From assembly GCA_948500755.1 (NCBI GenBank), contig CAOOYH010000005.1:1-64000 (forward strand): a stretch of DNA of 64,000 nt, read 5' to 3'. Below the pieces are notes generated by a model. It saw nothing but the letters and a program-made list of their open reading frames with translations. It made no database searches and had not been told where the DNA came from. Source of the stretch: an uncultured Lactobacillus sp. (GTDB taxonomy: Bacteria; Bacillota; Bacilli; Lactobacillales; Lactobacillaceae). The translations under genes and the position numbers were made by a program. Each line of letters begins with the position of its first letter. Position 1 is the stretch's first letter. Shown here piece after piece: positions 54,148 through 63,544 of the stretch.

Positions 54148-56321
54148 TTGTTACTATTCTTTTTCTCTTCTTTTTTATCGGTTAACTGATTTGATTGAAC
54201 ATTCTTTGGTATTTGAGTGATCTCCTCGCGTCGGTTCTTCAATTCAACTGCATCAGTTTTATAAAGATTCGTAGTAGAACTGTTTCGTTTTGAATAAAGG
54301 GAACTCGAGTTTGTTCCAAATTGGCGGCGAAGCTTAACCATTTGTTCAAAATTAGTTAAATAATCGAATTCACTAGGAGCGGTTGGAATAAAGCCATGAG
54401 GAGTATAAAAGCGTAATAAATTATGGTTATTCAATAGGTCGGAATATTTAAGCGACTGACGTGCTTCGATTGATAATTTTTCAATTTCTCGTTTTTCTTC
54501 AGGAGTAAAATTGATAATTTGTTTTCCGGTTATACGGTCATAGACTACGCCTTTAATACCTTTATTGCCAATAATGATGTAACGCTTGCTGACGATAGTT
54601 CCATTTCTAAAGACAATCCAATCCTTATATTGAGGAGAAAGAAGGTCACTACCGAATTGAACGTAATTCTTATTAGAAATTCCTAGTAAGTGCATCAAAG
54701 TTGGTAAGACATCAATTTCACCAGCTACTTCAGAATTAATTCCACCCTTTAAATTAGCCGCATGAATCATAAAAGGAACCCGCTGCATTTGAACATTGTT
54801 ATAGCTATTCCAAGTATCTGAGCTTTCACCAATTACAGGAGCTAAGGTTTCATTTTCAGAATTACTCAAACCATAATGATCTCCGTAAATTACTACCATT
54901 GTGTTTTTGTAGAGTCCGGATGCTTTGAGGTAATTGAAAAATTCATGAACAGCTTCATCAAGATAATGGGCAGTTTGGAAGTAATTATTAATTGTCTCGT
55001 CGCGAGTATTTGTAGTCTTGAATTTAGGATCGAGATCTTCTTTATCCATTGAAAATGGAATGTGGTTAGTGACTGTAATGTATTTGGCATAAAATGGTTG
55101 CTGCATTTGCTCAAGATATTTAATACTTTCAGAAAATAGCAGCTTATCTTTTAAACCATAACCAATTTTGTCCTTTGAAGCATTACTGAAGTAATTTTGA
55201 TCAAAGAAATAATTGTAGCCCATATTTTTGTAGACTTCATTTCTATTCCAAAAGGTTCCTACATTTCCGTGAAAGACGGCAGACGTATAGCCGTCTTGAC
55301 GTAAAATTTGAGGAGCAGCTTGGAATGTATTTTCACTTCCTAAAGAAGTAAAAAGAGAACCATCAGAAATTCCATAAGTACTAGTTTCGAGCATGTTTTC
55401 AGCGTCACTAGTTCGACCTAAACCAACCTGATGATAAAAATTATTGAAGCTGATCGTATGTTGATTTCGATAAATTGAATTCAAAAATGGGGTAACTTCT
55501 TTACCATTTACCTTTAGATTAATCAAAAACTGTTGGAAACTTTCAAGGTGAATAATAATGACATTTTTACCTTTTTCTTTTCCAAAAGTAACTGAATTAG
55601 GTTTTGCGTAATGCTTTTTAGTGTAGGTAAGAATTTTATTTAAATCAGAAGAATTGGCATTTTTTGTAACTTGCACTGTTTGGGCGTTTTTGATTCCATC
55701 GTAAACTGTGTAAGTATCGAGTCCCAAATATTTGACTACGTATGAACGATCGAATGTATTCCGTAGTAAACGAGGGCGTGACGATTCCGCTAGAAACATG
55801 TTTAACCCTAATAAAAAAGCACCAAGAGAAGTGATGGCAAACGGTGTCGACATTCCATAAGACTTAGGATCAATTCGGATTTTTTTAGTCACTAGTAGAA
55901 TAATAATGACAATTAAATCTAGCCAAATTAAAATATCGCTGGGATGAAGAAGTGCTACTGCACTTTTTCCTAAACCTGGAGCGACCTTAGTAGCATTGGT
56001 GATGGTTTTAACAGTGATGAAGTCAGAAAATTGACGATAATAAAGGACATTCGAAAAAAGCAGAACTGTATTTAAAAAGTCCATAAAGAGCATCATGATG
56101 TAAGAAACAATTGGCTTTGGAAAGTAAAATCCAATCCCGATTAATAAAATTGTTGTTCCTAATGGGCTGGTCCACATAATGATATGTTGATAGGGGTCTG
56201 ATAGACCTAAGTTAAAGTCACAATAGGCTACAAAAAGATATTTGATCCAAAACAGTAGAACCAGCAAAGTAAAGAAGCCAGTGCGTGTTTGAATGAAATT
56301 GAAGATAGTTTTCTTGTTCAC
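54144..56321 (-). CDS. ltaS: lipoteichoic acid synthase LtaS-like
   Basis: 725 residues. Five N-terminal membrane helices (about 10-200), a linker, then an extracellular sulfatase-like domain. Conserved: IHLESFQQF with a metal-binding glutamate, GRTSDAENMLETS with the likely catalytic threonine, and YGDHYGLSNSE with the Asp-His metal ligands near 475-485. It polymerises glycerol phosphate from phosphatidylglycerol outside the cell. The C-terminal tail after about 620 is polar and long, rich in S, N, Q and K, which is longer than in the reference enzymes I know. Confidence 0.93.
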   Translation of the reverse strand: MNKKTIFNFIQTRTGFFTLLVLLFWIKYLFVAYCDFNLGLSDPYQHIIMWTSPLGTTILLIGIGFYFPKPIVSYIMMLFMDFLNTVLLFSNVLYYRQFSDFITVKTITNATKVAPGLGKSAVALLHPSDILIWLDLIVIIILLVTKKIRIDPKSYGMSTPFAITSLGAFLLGLNMFLAESSRPRLLRNTFDRSYVVKYLGLDTYTVYDGIKNAQTVQVTKNANSSDLNKILTYTKKHYAKPNSVTFGKEKGKNVIIIHLESFQQFLINLKVNGKEVTPFLNSIYRNQHTISFNNFYHQVGLGRTSDAENMLETSTYGISDGSLFTSLGSENTFQAAPQILRQDGYTSAVFHGNVGTFWNRNEVYKNMGYNYFFDQNYFSNASKDKIGYGLKDKLLFSESIKYLEQMQQPFYAKYITVTNHIPFSMDKEDLDPKFKTTNTRDETINNYFQTAHYLDEAVHEFFNYLKASGLYKNTMVVIYGDHYGLSNSENETLAPVIGESSDTWNSYNNVQMQRVPFMIHAANLKGGINSEVAGEIDVLPTLMHLLGISNKNYVQFGSDLLSPQYKDWIVFRNGTIVSKRYIIIGNKGIKGVVYDRITGKQIINFTPEEKREIEKLSIEARQSLKYSDLLNNHNLLRFYTPHGFIPTAPSEFDYLTNFEQMVKLRRQFGTNSSSLYSKRNSSTTNLYKTDAVELKNRREEITQIPKNVQSNQLTDKKEEKKNSNK

Positions 56322-56471
56322 AATAAGCGTACCTCTTTCTTAATGTCTTAATTCTAAAGGTTATCTGCGTTCAAGACAATCTTTTGTGAAGAGTTAGTCT
56401 TTTTTTCATAGTTAATTCTAAAAAAATGGTTATAATTTGTAGTGAATCTATTTGCGAGGGTTAATCATGAG

Positions 56472-57086
56472 ATGATTTTTTTAGGACCGATTTATAATTT
56501 ATTAGCAAGAATTTATGCAACTAGAATTAATCACTTTCCATTGATAAAGTTGTTTTTACTAGCATTGGATAAAACATTCTTTTACTTTTTGATATTCGCA
56601 GTTTTACGCTTGATTTGGCTCTTATCAGTACGGCGTCGACGCTCAATTAAATCAGAAGCTTGTGTATGGGTATTGGCATTTTATGTGATTTTAGTATTAA
56701 TGACAACTACTTTTAGAAATACTTACTTTCCATGGCAGTTAAGTTTCAATTTTCATCGACCGCTGAGCGATATCAATTTAGTTTTTATGAAAGAAACTTG
56801 GAAATTGCTCTATGCACAGAGCCGCGTAGACTTTATTTATAATTCCTTCGGCAATATTTTATGTTTTGTGCCAATTGGATTTTTGTTGCCGATTGTTTTT
56901 TCAAAAAAGCAGACTTTTTTAAGAGTAACTTTGGCCGGAATGTGCTTTTCAATTTGCATTGAAATTTTACAATTTCTTTTAGCAACTGGAGTGAGTGATA
57001 TTGATGATGTCTTCTTTAACACTTGCGGAACAATTTGTGGCTACTTACCGTATTTGATTTTTAGAAGAATGAAACAGAATTTTTAA
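56472..57086 (+). CDS. VanZ-family membrane protein
   Basis: 204 residues with about five membrane helices. VanZ pattern: NSFGNILCFVPIGFLLPI about 120-137 and CIEILQFLLATGVSDIDDVFFNTCGTICGY in the last third (in parts: EILQFLLATG, SDIDDVFFNTCG). The TATAAT at 56431-56436 would start transcription about 56442, close to an in-frame GTG (56442), so ATG 56472 with GCGAGGG ahead seems the better start. Function unknown; divergent from ltaS. Confidence 0.8.
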   Translation: MIFLGPIYNLLARIYATRINHFPLIKLFLLALDKTFFYFLIFAVLRLIWLLSVRRRRSIKSEACVWVLAFYVILVLMTTTFRNTYFPWQLSFNFHRPLSDINLVFMKETWKLLYAQSRVDFIYNSFGNILCFVPIGFLLPIVFSKKQTFLRVTLAGMCFSICIEILQFLLATGVSDIDDVFFNTCGTICGYLPYLIFRRMKQNF

Positions 57087-57098
57087 TAAAGATACTGG

Positions 57099-57114
57099 TA
57101 TTAAGCGCTTAATA
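57099..57114. promoter_or_regulatory. perfect palindrome before pgi, cre-like
   Basis: TATTAAGCGCTTAATA is a perfect 16-bp palindrome 55 bases before the pgi ATG. Its core AAGCGCTT fits a cre core, but the outer TG/CA of the consensus is missing. It could be a CcpA site or another dimer operator. Confidence 0.5.
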
Positions 57115-57168
57115 TTGCTAAAATGGTCTTGTGAAATAAATAATTTTATCTAGTTAGGAAGCAGATTT

Positions 57169-58506
57169 ATGAGTTTAATTAAATTTGATAGTAGTAAATT
57201 AGCACCATTCATTCATGAAAATGAATTGAGTGAAATGCAAGCTATGGTCAACGCTGCTAACACTGAACTCCGTGAAGGTACTGGTGCTGGTAGCGATTTC
57301 CGTGGATGGCTTAATTTGCCAGTAGATTACGACAAAGAAGAATTTGCTCGTATCAAGAAGGCTGCTAAGAAGATTCAAAGTGATTCAGATGTTTTAATTT
57401 GTATCGGTATTGGTGGTTCATACCTTGGCGCACAAGCTGCAATTGAATTTTTGAATAGCAATTTCTACGGTAAGGAAGAAAGCGATATGCCAACAGTTGT
57501 CTTCTGTGGTAACTCACTTTCAGGTTCGTACCTTTACGACCTTATTGAATGGTTAGGTGACAAGGACTTCAGTATTAACGTAATTTCTAAGTCCGGTACC
57601 ACTACTGAACCATCAGTAGCATTCAGAATTTTCAAGGACAAGCTAATTAAGAAGTACGGTAAAGAAGAAGCTGCAAAGAGAATTTATGCAACTACTGACC
57701 GTCAAAAGGGTGCTTTGAAGACTGAAGCTGACGCAGAAGGTTACGAAGAATTTGTAGTTCCAGATAATGTTGGTGGTCGTTACAGTGTTCTTTCAGCTGT
57801 TGGTTTGCTTCCAATTGCTGCCTCAGGAGCAAACATTGATGAATTGATGAAGGGTGCTGCTGATGCTCGTGCAGATTACACTGAAACTGATTTGAGCAAG
57901 CCTTCTCCATACCAATACGCTGCAATCCGTAACATCCTTTACCGCAAGGGTTACACTACTGAAATCGTTGAAAACTACGAACCAAGCCTTAGAATGTTTG
58001 GTGAATGGTGCAAGCAATTGATGGGTGAATCTGAAGGTAAGGACCAAAAGGGTATTTACCCATCAAGCGCTAACTTCACTACTGACCTTCACTCACTTGG
58101 TCAATATATTCAAGAAGGTCTTCGTAACTTATTTGAAACTGTTATCCGTGTTGAAAACCCTCGCCACGATGTTAAGATTCCAGGCGATGACAAGAACTTG
58201 GATCAACTTAACTTCTTGGAAGGTAAGAGCTTAAACTACGTAAACGACCGTGCTTACGAAGGTGTTGTTTTGGCTCACACTGATGGTGGTGTTCCAGTTA
58301 TGACTGTTAACATTCCAGATCAAACTGAACATACTTTGGGTTACCTTATTTACTTCTTCGAATTAGCTATTGCTATTTCAGGTTACTTGAACGGAATTAA
58401 CCCATTCAACCAACCAGGTGTTGAAGCTTACAAGCGTAACATGTTTGGTCTTCTTAACAAGCCAGGTTACGAAAACTTACATGACGACTTAGCTAAGCGT
58501 CTTTAA
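57169..58506 (+). CDS. pgi: glucose-6-phosphate isomerase
   Basis: 445 residues. Interconverts glucose-6-phosphate and fructose-6-phosphate. SIS-fold motifs [17 protein letters not shown] about 80-96, [16 protein letters not shown] about 139-154, and the late [32 protein letters not shown] (in parts; the lysine is at the active site). Strong codon bias as in gap. GGAAGCAG is a weak ribosome binding site. Own promoter region and terminator. Confidence 0.98.
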   Translation: MSLIKFDSSKLAPFIHENELSEMQAMVNAANTELREGTGAGSDFRGWLNLPVDYDKEEFARIKKAAKKIQSDSDVLICIGIGGSYLGAQAAIEFLNSNFYGKEESDMPTVVFCGNSLSGSYLYDLIEWLGDKDFSINVISKSGTTTEPSVAFRIFKDKLIKKYGKEEAAKRIYATTDRQKGALKTEADAEGYEEFVVPDNVGGRYSVLSAVGLLPIAASGANIDELMKGAADARADYTETDLSKPSPYQYAAIRNILYRKGYTTEIVENYEPSLRMFGEWCKQLMGESEGKDQKGIYPSSANFTTDLHSLGQYIQEGLRNLFETVIRVENPRHDVKIPGDDKNLDQLNFLEGKSLNYVNDRAYEGVVLAHTDGGVPVMTVNIPDQTEHTLGYLIYFFELAIAISGYLNGINPFNQPGVEAYKRNMFGLLNKPGYENLHDDLAKRL

Positions 58507-58571
58507 TCAAGTGTATACTCAGTATAATTTTTGATCATTATACGTCTAATATAGTTATTTAGTAACTAAAG

Positions 58572-58606
58572 AAAGGGTAGAAGCTATTTTGCTTCTGCCC
58601 TTTTTG
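58572..58606 (+). terminator. intrinsic terminator after pgi
   Basis: Stem AAAGGGTAGAAGC/GCTTCTGCCCTTT (G-U pairs allowed) with T5. The next gene's frame extends into it, which argues for the later start at 58625. Confidence 0.87.
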
Positions 58607-58624
58607 TATGAGAGGAGATTTTTT

Positions 58625-60016
58625 GTGGAGAAAAGCCAAGAAACTAAAAATATATTAGCTGTTTTAGCGACAGCTTTTATGTCATTTGTAGGAATTTTGA
58701 CAGAAACTAGTTTGAATGTAACTTTTCCAACAATGATGAAGCAATTCGGAGTTAGTTTAGATATAGTCCAATGGACAACAACAGGCTATTTACTAATGAT
58801 TGCAATAATTATGATTTGTTCATCGTATTTAAATGAGCGTTTTACTGCGCGAGAATTGTTCATTGCATCATGTTCAGGATTTATTATCGGGAGCTTTATA
58901 AGTGCAATAGCACCAGATTTTCCCTTGCTACTTTTAGGACGGCTCATTTCTGCCTTTGGTGCAGGTTTAAGTATACCCTTGATGTTTAATCTTATTGTAG
59001 AAATTATGCCCCGTCCCAAATGGGGCCTTTATATGGGAATTGCTGGTTTAGTGGTAGCCATGGCACCAACTTTAGGGCCAGCGTTTGGAGGAGCTGTCAA
59101 TTATTATTTGAATTGGCGCTACATTTTTATAATAGTGATAATTTTTGCTGCAATTGTCTTTATAGCAGGAGTTTTTGTCATTAAAAAATATCATGGAGTT
59201 AAGAAAAATAGTTTTGATTGGCTAGGATTTATTATTTTAGCATTCGCATTTATTACTTTAACTCTGGGTGTAAATCAAATAAGCCATGGATTTAAAAGTT
59301 GGGCTTTATGGGGATTGTTGATTTCCTCGTTTGTGTTGTTTTATATTTTTACGATGTGGTCAAAAAAATCTCAAAGAAGGTTACTTGATTTAGAGGTTTT
59401 TAAGCAACCAGCTTTTGTTTATGGTGCATTAGCATATTTTTTACTTCAGTTTATTAATATCGGGACTAGTTTTGTTTTACCTAACTATGTTCAAATTGTG
59501 GGCCAGCAATCATCTTTAATCGGGGGACTAATCTTAGTGCCAGGAAGTATTATTGCTGGACTGCTTAATCCATTATTTGGCTCTATTTATGATCGTGTAG
59601 GGGCAAAAATTCCTTTATATTTAGGCGGAATTTTGATGACAACTAGTTGTTTATTGTTTGCACTTTTCGGCTTAGATTTGACGATTATGATGCTGATTAT
59701 CTTTTATGGAATTTTGATGTTAGGGCACCGAATGGCTTTTAGTAATACAATGGCTGAAGCTTTAAAATTACAGAGTGGACATCTAAGAGCAGATGCGACC
59801 GCGGTTTGCCAAACAAGTCAGCAATTGGCTGGTTCTGTAGGAACGACGATCATGGCTTCAATTATGGCTATTTGGCAAAATAAGGGTGGTGCATCTTACG
59901 CAAGTTTAACCGCTCAAGGAAGTCAGGCAGCATTTTACTTTACTTTTGCTTTAGGGATTATAATTTTATTTTGTTATTTCAAAATGTTTGATTTAGAAAA
60001 GGTTATAGTTCAATAA
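58625..60016 (+). CDS. MFS multidrug efflux transporter (DHA2/EmrB-QacA type)
   Basis: 463 residues, about 13-14 membrane helices. Helix-1 pattern TAFMSFVGILTETSLNVTFPTM and WTTTGYLLMIAIIM, plus the family motif C-like GLVVAMAPTLGPAFGGAVNYYLNWRYIFII (in parts: APTLGPAFGG, NWRYIF). Proton-driven export of drugs or other hydrophobic compounds. GTG 58625 is behind AGAGGAG; the frame is open to 58589. Monocistronic, ended by a bidirectional terminator. Confidence 0.9.
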   Translation: MEKSQETKNILAVLATAFMSFVGILTETSLNVTFPTMMKQFGVSLDIVQWTTTGYLLMIAIIMICSSYLNERFTARELFIASCSGFIIGSFISAIAPDFPLLLLGRLISAFGAGLSIPLMFNLIVEIMPRPKWGLYMGIAGLVVAMAPTLGPAFGGAVNYYLNWRYIFIIVIIFAAIVFIAGVFVIKKYHGVKKNSFDWLGFIILAFAFITLTLGVNQISHGFKSWALWGLLISSFVLFYIFTMWSKKSQRRLLDLEVFKQPAFVYGALAYFLLQFINIGTSFVLPNYVQIVGQQSSLIGGLILVPGSIIAGLLNPLFGSIYDRVGAKIPLYLGGILMTTSCLLFALFGLDLTIMMLIIFYGILMLGHRMAFSNTMAEALKLQSGHLRADATAVCQTSQQLAGSVGTTIMASIMAIWQNKGGASYASLTAQGSQAAFYFTFALGIIILFCYFKMFDLEKVIVQ

Positions 60017-60063
60017 ATCAAAAAAATATATTATACTAAACATGGATGTATGAAATAAGTGAG

Positions 60064-60096
60064 AAAAAAGACGACTGAACACCAGTCGTCTTTTTA
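60064..60096. terminator. bidirectional intrinsic terminator
   Basis: Stem AAAAAGACGACTG/CAGTCGTCTTTTT with loop AACAC, between convergent genes. Confidence 0.92.
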
Positions 60097-61104
60097 AATT
60101 GCATTTTCCTTGAGGAAACTTTGGATAATTTTTTCGCGCATGGCTAAGAATACAAGATTGTGTCCTGAAGGGTGAACGCGGTTGGTTAGTAAGATGAGTC
60201 CCGATTGTTTGATTCTGTCTAAAATTATCAAAGTTCCGGTAAAACCAGTATGTAAAATGATGGGATAATTAGCTTTTGGATCAAAACGCAAATCCCATCC
60301 CCATGAACGAGCTTTAACGGAGTGAGGATTTTTATTGTCAAACAATTCACTGACCAATTCTTGGCTATAAGGAAGAATATTGCGATCGAGTCCTAAATAT
60401 CCCTTACTAATTTTAATTAAATCAGTCATATTTGAAAAAAGTCCAGCGGAGCCGCAGTCGGCGCCTAATTGTCGCGCTTTAGGATCATGGGGAGTACCTT
60501 GAAGAAGCTGTCCCTGAACAATTGCCGTAGGGGTACAGTCTGTTTTATTAGGATGGAAAGTGGTATGTTTTAGTTCCATAGGTTTTAAAATTTCTTGAGT
60601 CGCTACTTCTTGAACGGGGGCATCGTATATTTTTTTTATTACTAATCCTAATAAGATAAAGTTAGTATCAGCATAGCGCATTTTTGTATTAAATTCATCA
60701 GTAACTGGCAGATGAATAATAGCATTTAAAAGATCGTCATGATTTAACTCATCTCGATGAGGTATCCAGCCACGAATCCCACTGGTGTGAGTCAATAAGT
60801 GAAAGAGGCGAACTCGGGAATCTTTAAATTCTGGAATAAATTCTTGTAAAGGCTCATTAAAGCTAAGCTTACCTTGGTCATATAATTTTAAAAGTACATT
60901 TTCAGTTGCTAAGACTTTTGTTAAGCTTGCTAAATCATATTCGGCAAAAGGGCTTAGCTGGGTTTTATTTGGATATAAACTTGCAAAACCGATTGTAGAA
61001 GTAAAAGCTTGATTTTTATTGATAAAAGCGTAATTTACGCCAGGTACTATTCGCTGAGATACCATAGATTCAATTAAATGCTGAGTTGTAGAATAGTCGA
61101 TCAT
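60094..61104 (-). CDS. serine hydrolase, beta-lactamase/DD-peptidase family
   Basis: 336 residues. Catalytic SLTK at about 59-62, YADTN (the YxN motif) near 145-149 and HTGFTG (HxG) near 289-294, as in class C beta-lactamases and esterase EstB-like enzymes. There is no signal peptide, so it is likely cytoplasmic or surface-associated by other means. Its natural substrate is not known. Minus strand, transcribed away from the tRNA pair. Confidence 0.87.
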   Translation of the reverse strand: MIDYSTTQHLIESMVSQRIVPGVNYAFINKNQAFTSTIGFASLYPNKTQLSPFAEYDLASLTKVLATENVLLKLYDQGKLSFNEPLQEFIPEFKDSRVRLFHLLTHTSGIRGWIPHRDELNHDDLLNAIIHLPVTDEFNTKMRYADTNFILLGLVIKKIYDAPVQEVATQEILKPMELKHTTFHPNKTDCTPTAIVQGQLLQGTPHDPKARQLGADCGSAGLFSNMTDLIKISKGYLGLDRNILPYSQELVSELFDNKNPHSVKARSWGWDLRFDPKANYPIILHTGFTGTLIILDRIKQSGLILLTNRVHPSGHNLVFLAMREKIIQSFLKENAI

Positions 61105-61158
61105 AAAAGCTGTATCTCCATTTCAATTAAAATATAAGTGGTTTTATCTAATGTTTTC

Positions 61159-61187
61159 TTGACAATAATATCACATTCCTTTATAAT
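61159..61187 (+). promoter_or_regulatory. consensus promoter for the tRNA pair
   Basis: Perfect TTGACA (61159-61164) and TATAAT (61182-61187) with a 17-base spacer, as expected for a strong stable-RNA promoter. About 14 bases later the first tRNA begins. Confidence 0.88.
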
Positions 61188-61201
61188 ATTATTGTTGAAT
61201 T

Positions 61202-61273
61202 TGCCCGTTGGTCAAATGGTTAAGACGCCACCCTCTCAAGGTGGAGTTACGAGTTCAATTCTCGTACGGGTGA
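61202..61273 (+). tRNA. tRNA-Glu(CTC)
   Basis: Cloverleaf with acceptor TGCCCGT/ACGGGTG (two wobble pairs at the end) and discriminator A, D arm GTC/GAC, anticodon stem CCACC/GGTGG with loop CTCTCAA (anticodon CTC), and T arm ACGAG/CTCGT. No encoded CCA. Most small-genome Firmicutes read GAG with tRNA-Glu(TTC), so a separate CTC species is unusual. Confidence 0.85.
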
Positions 61274-61278
61274 TTGAC

Positions 61279-61351
61279 TGAGATATAGCCAAATTGGTAA
61301 GGCACAGGATTCTGGTTCCTGGATGTTTGGGTTCGAGCCCCAATATCTCAA
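61279..61351 (+). tRNA. tRNA-Gln(CTG)
   Basis: 73-nt cloverleaf: acceptor TGAGATA/TATCTCA, D arm GCC/GGC, anticodon stem CAGGA/TCCTG with loop TTCTGGT (anticodon CTG), T arm TTGGG/CCCAA, discriminator A. No encoded CCA. It reads CAG and is transcribed with the tRNA-Glu(CTC). Confidence 0.93.
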
Positions 61352-61392
61352 TTAACTCCTTTTAGTTATTATTATTAAACTATAAATTAAAC

Positions 61393-61428
61393 AAAAAAGA
61401 TGGCTTAAAAGCCATCTTTTTTGTTTTT
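61393..61428. terminator. bidirectional terminator of the tRNA pair and murT
   Basis: Stem AAAAAAGATGGCTT/AAGCCATCTTTTTT with a very short loop and T runs on both strands. Confidence 0.93.
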
Positions 61429-62779
61429 ACATGCCAGCTTTGATAATCTTCTTTTCAGCCATTGTTTTACGTAAAGCCAGCATTGCAGTATAAGTTGATA
61501 AAATATAAACTTTCTTGGTTGGAAGTTTAGCAATTTCTTCAATTAAAGAATCATAATCTGGGCTAGTAAGCATAGTCCCTGGATCAAATCCGGAAATTTC
61601 AAGTCTAAAGTCCATATCATGCCAGCGTTCACCACCAACTAAGATCTTTTTAATCTTGTCTTTATTCAATCCTTCAAAATCTGCGTCCCAAATCCAAGAA
61701 GTATCGATTCCGTCCGCATGGTTAGCATTAAGTAAAGTAACTAAAGAATAGTCATCTTTTTCAGTATTTAACATATGTAAAACTTCATCCAGACCAACTG
61801 GATTTTTAACTAAGATTAAGTCAATATCTTTGTTCTTGTACTTAATTAATTCTTGACGTCCAAAAATACGCTTATTTTCTGCAAAACTTTCCGCAACTTC
61901 TTCTTCGCTCAACCCAAACTGACGGGCTACAGAATAAGCAGCTAAAGCATTGTAAATATTGTAAGTACCACCAATACCGATTGAGTAATCTTTTTCACCC
62001 ATCCGGAATTTTAAACTATTAGGGGTTTGATCAATAATCTTGTTAACAGTGTATGTTAATTCTGGCCGGTGGTAGCCACAGTTGGGACAGAAGAAGTCCC
62101 CTAAGTTAGCATAAATACGTTCATGGAAGTGTAAAATATGATCACACTTAGGACATAAAACACCATCTGTATTAACTGGTGCTTTAAAATCATTTTCTGG
62201 TTTATCATCAGGTAACTTGAAGCCATAGAAGACTTTCTTGTTGGGTAATTCAACTGATGAAAAAATACTTGCGTCCCCGTTTGCAATAATAGTTGCATCT
62301 GGTGCTAACTTAATTCCGTTAACGATCTTTTCATAGGTAGTATAAATTTCACCATAACGATCCATCTGATCACGGAAAATGTTAGTCAAAACAAAAGCAC
62401 TTGGATGAAGAAGCTTAGTTACCATCTTAACATTGGCTTCATCAACTTCCAAAACGGCAATCTTACGCTTAACCTTTTTATTTTTATGGGCTAAAAAGGC
62501 AGTAACAATCCCTTGTTGCATGTTTGAACCTGATGGATTGGTTAAAATATCGCCATACTTTTTCTTAAGTGCTTCAACAATTAAAGCAGTTGTCATCGTT
62601 TTCCCATTAGTACCTGTTACGATAATTGTTTCATAGCCTTTGGCTAAAGAATTAAGTACTTCTGGGTCAATTTTCATTGCCAGTTTGCCTGGAAAACTGG
62701 TTCCACCTTTTAAAACATTATGCAAGAACCAATATGAGTTTTTTCCAGCAACTTTTGCAACACCTGATTTTAAACTCAT
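61427..62779 (-). CDS. murT: lipid II isoglutaminyl synthase, MurT subunit (Mur ligase fold)
   Basis: 450 residues. Mur ligase ATP-binding TVTGTNGKTMTTAL near 55-68 and the DUF1727 C-terminal part. A four-cysteine ribbon (CPKCDHILHFHER and FFCPNCGYHRP, about 205-235) is the insertion typical of MurT. With GatD it amidates the glutamate of lipid II. GatD is not encoded next to it: the terminator follows directly and the other side is divergent tdk. GAGGGA precedes the ATG. Confidence 0.92.
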   Translation of the reverse strand: MSLKSGVAKVAGKNSYWFLHNVLKGGTSFPGKLAMKIDPEVLNSLAKGYETIIVTGTNGKTMTTALIVEALKKKYGDILTNPSGSNMQQGIVTAFLAHKNKKVKRKIAVLEVDEANVKMVTKLLHPSAFVLTNIFRDQMDRYGEIYTTYEKIVNGIKLAPDATIIANGDASIFSSVELPNKKVFYGFKLPDDKPENDFKAPVNTDGVLCPKCDHILHFHERIYANLGDFFCPNCGYHRPELTYTVNKIIDQTPNSLKFRMGEKDYSIGIGGTYNIYNALAAYSVARQFGLSEEEVAESFAENKRIFGRQELIKYKNKDIDLILVKNPVGLDEVLHMLNTEKDDYSLVTLLNANHADGIDTSWIWDADFEGLNKDKIKKILVGGERWHDMDFRLEISGFDPGTMLTSPDYDSLIEEIAKLPTKKVYILSTYTAMLALRKTMAEKKIIKAGM

Positions 62780-62920
62780 GTAAATCCCTCACTTTAAAAC
62801 TAAACTTTACTATATCATAGAGAGGGACCGAAAACGAGTTTTTTCGCCCTGTTTGACTACACAAAATTGATTTTTCCTCTATACTATATAGGCGGATAAT
62901 TTTATAAAAGGGGAATAATG

Positions 62921-63520
62921 ATGGCGCAACTGTTTTTTAGATATGGAGCAATGAGCAGCGGCAAAACGATTGAGATTTTAAAAGTTGCTCATAATTATGA
63001 AGCACAGGGTCGCAAGATTGCTTTAATGACCAGTGGTTTAGATACTAGAGATGGTGTAGGAACTGTTGCTTCTAGAATTGGGTTGCATCGAAAAGCAATT
63101 CCAGTTGATGATAAGATGAACTTGTTTGACTTAGTGCAAGCCAAAAGTACGAAGGATGAAGAAGCAGGTGATGGAAAAATTGCCTGTGTGTTAATTGATG
63201 AAGCTCAATTTTTAAAGAAACATCATGTCCTAGAATGCGCTAGAATTGTTGATGAGCTTAAAATTCCAGTAATGGCATTTGGACTTAAAAATGATTTTCA
63301 GAATCATCTTTTTGAAGGTAGCGAGAATTTATTGATCTATGCTGATAAAATAGAAGAGATGAAGACAATTTGTCATTATTGTGGCCATAAAGCTACCATG
63401 AATTTAAGAATTAATAATGGCAAGCCCGTGTACGAAGGTGAACAAGTTCAAATTGGTGGCGATGAAAGTTATTATCCAGTTTGTCGCTTCCATTATTTTC
63501 ACCCAGATACAATAAGATAA
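62921..63520 (+). CDS. tdk: thymidine kinase
   Basis: 199 residues. Phosphorylates thymidine with ATP. P-loop [13 protein letters not shown] about 7-19, Walker [11 protein letters not shown] about 84-93, and the zinc site CHYCGHKA near 145 with PVCRFHYF at the end. The second of two ATG codons (62921) is better spaced from AAAGGGG; the first is three bases upstream. It precedes prfA by 24 bases, the common tdk-prfA order. Confidence 0.96.
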   Translation: MAQLFFRYGAMSSGKTIEILKVAHNYEAQGRKIALMTSGLDTRDGVGTVASRIGLHRKAIPVDDKMNLFDLVQAKSTKDEEAGDGKIACVLIDEAQFLKKHHVLECARIVDELKIPVMAFGLKNDFQNHLFEGSENLLIYADKIEEMKTICHYCGHKATMNLRINNGKPVYEGEQVQIGGDESYYPVCRFHYFHPDTIR

Positions 63521-63544
63521 TTTTTCAAAAGAGAGGATTTTTAG

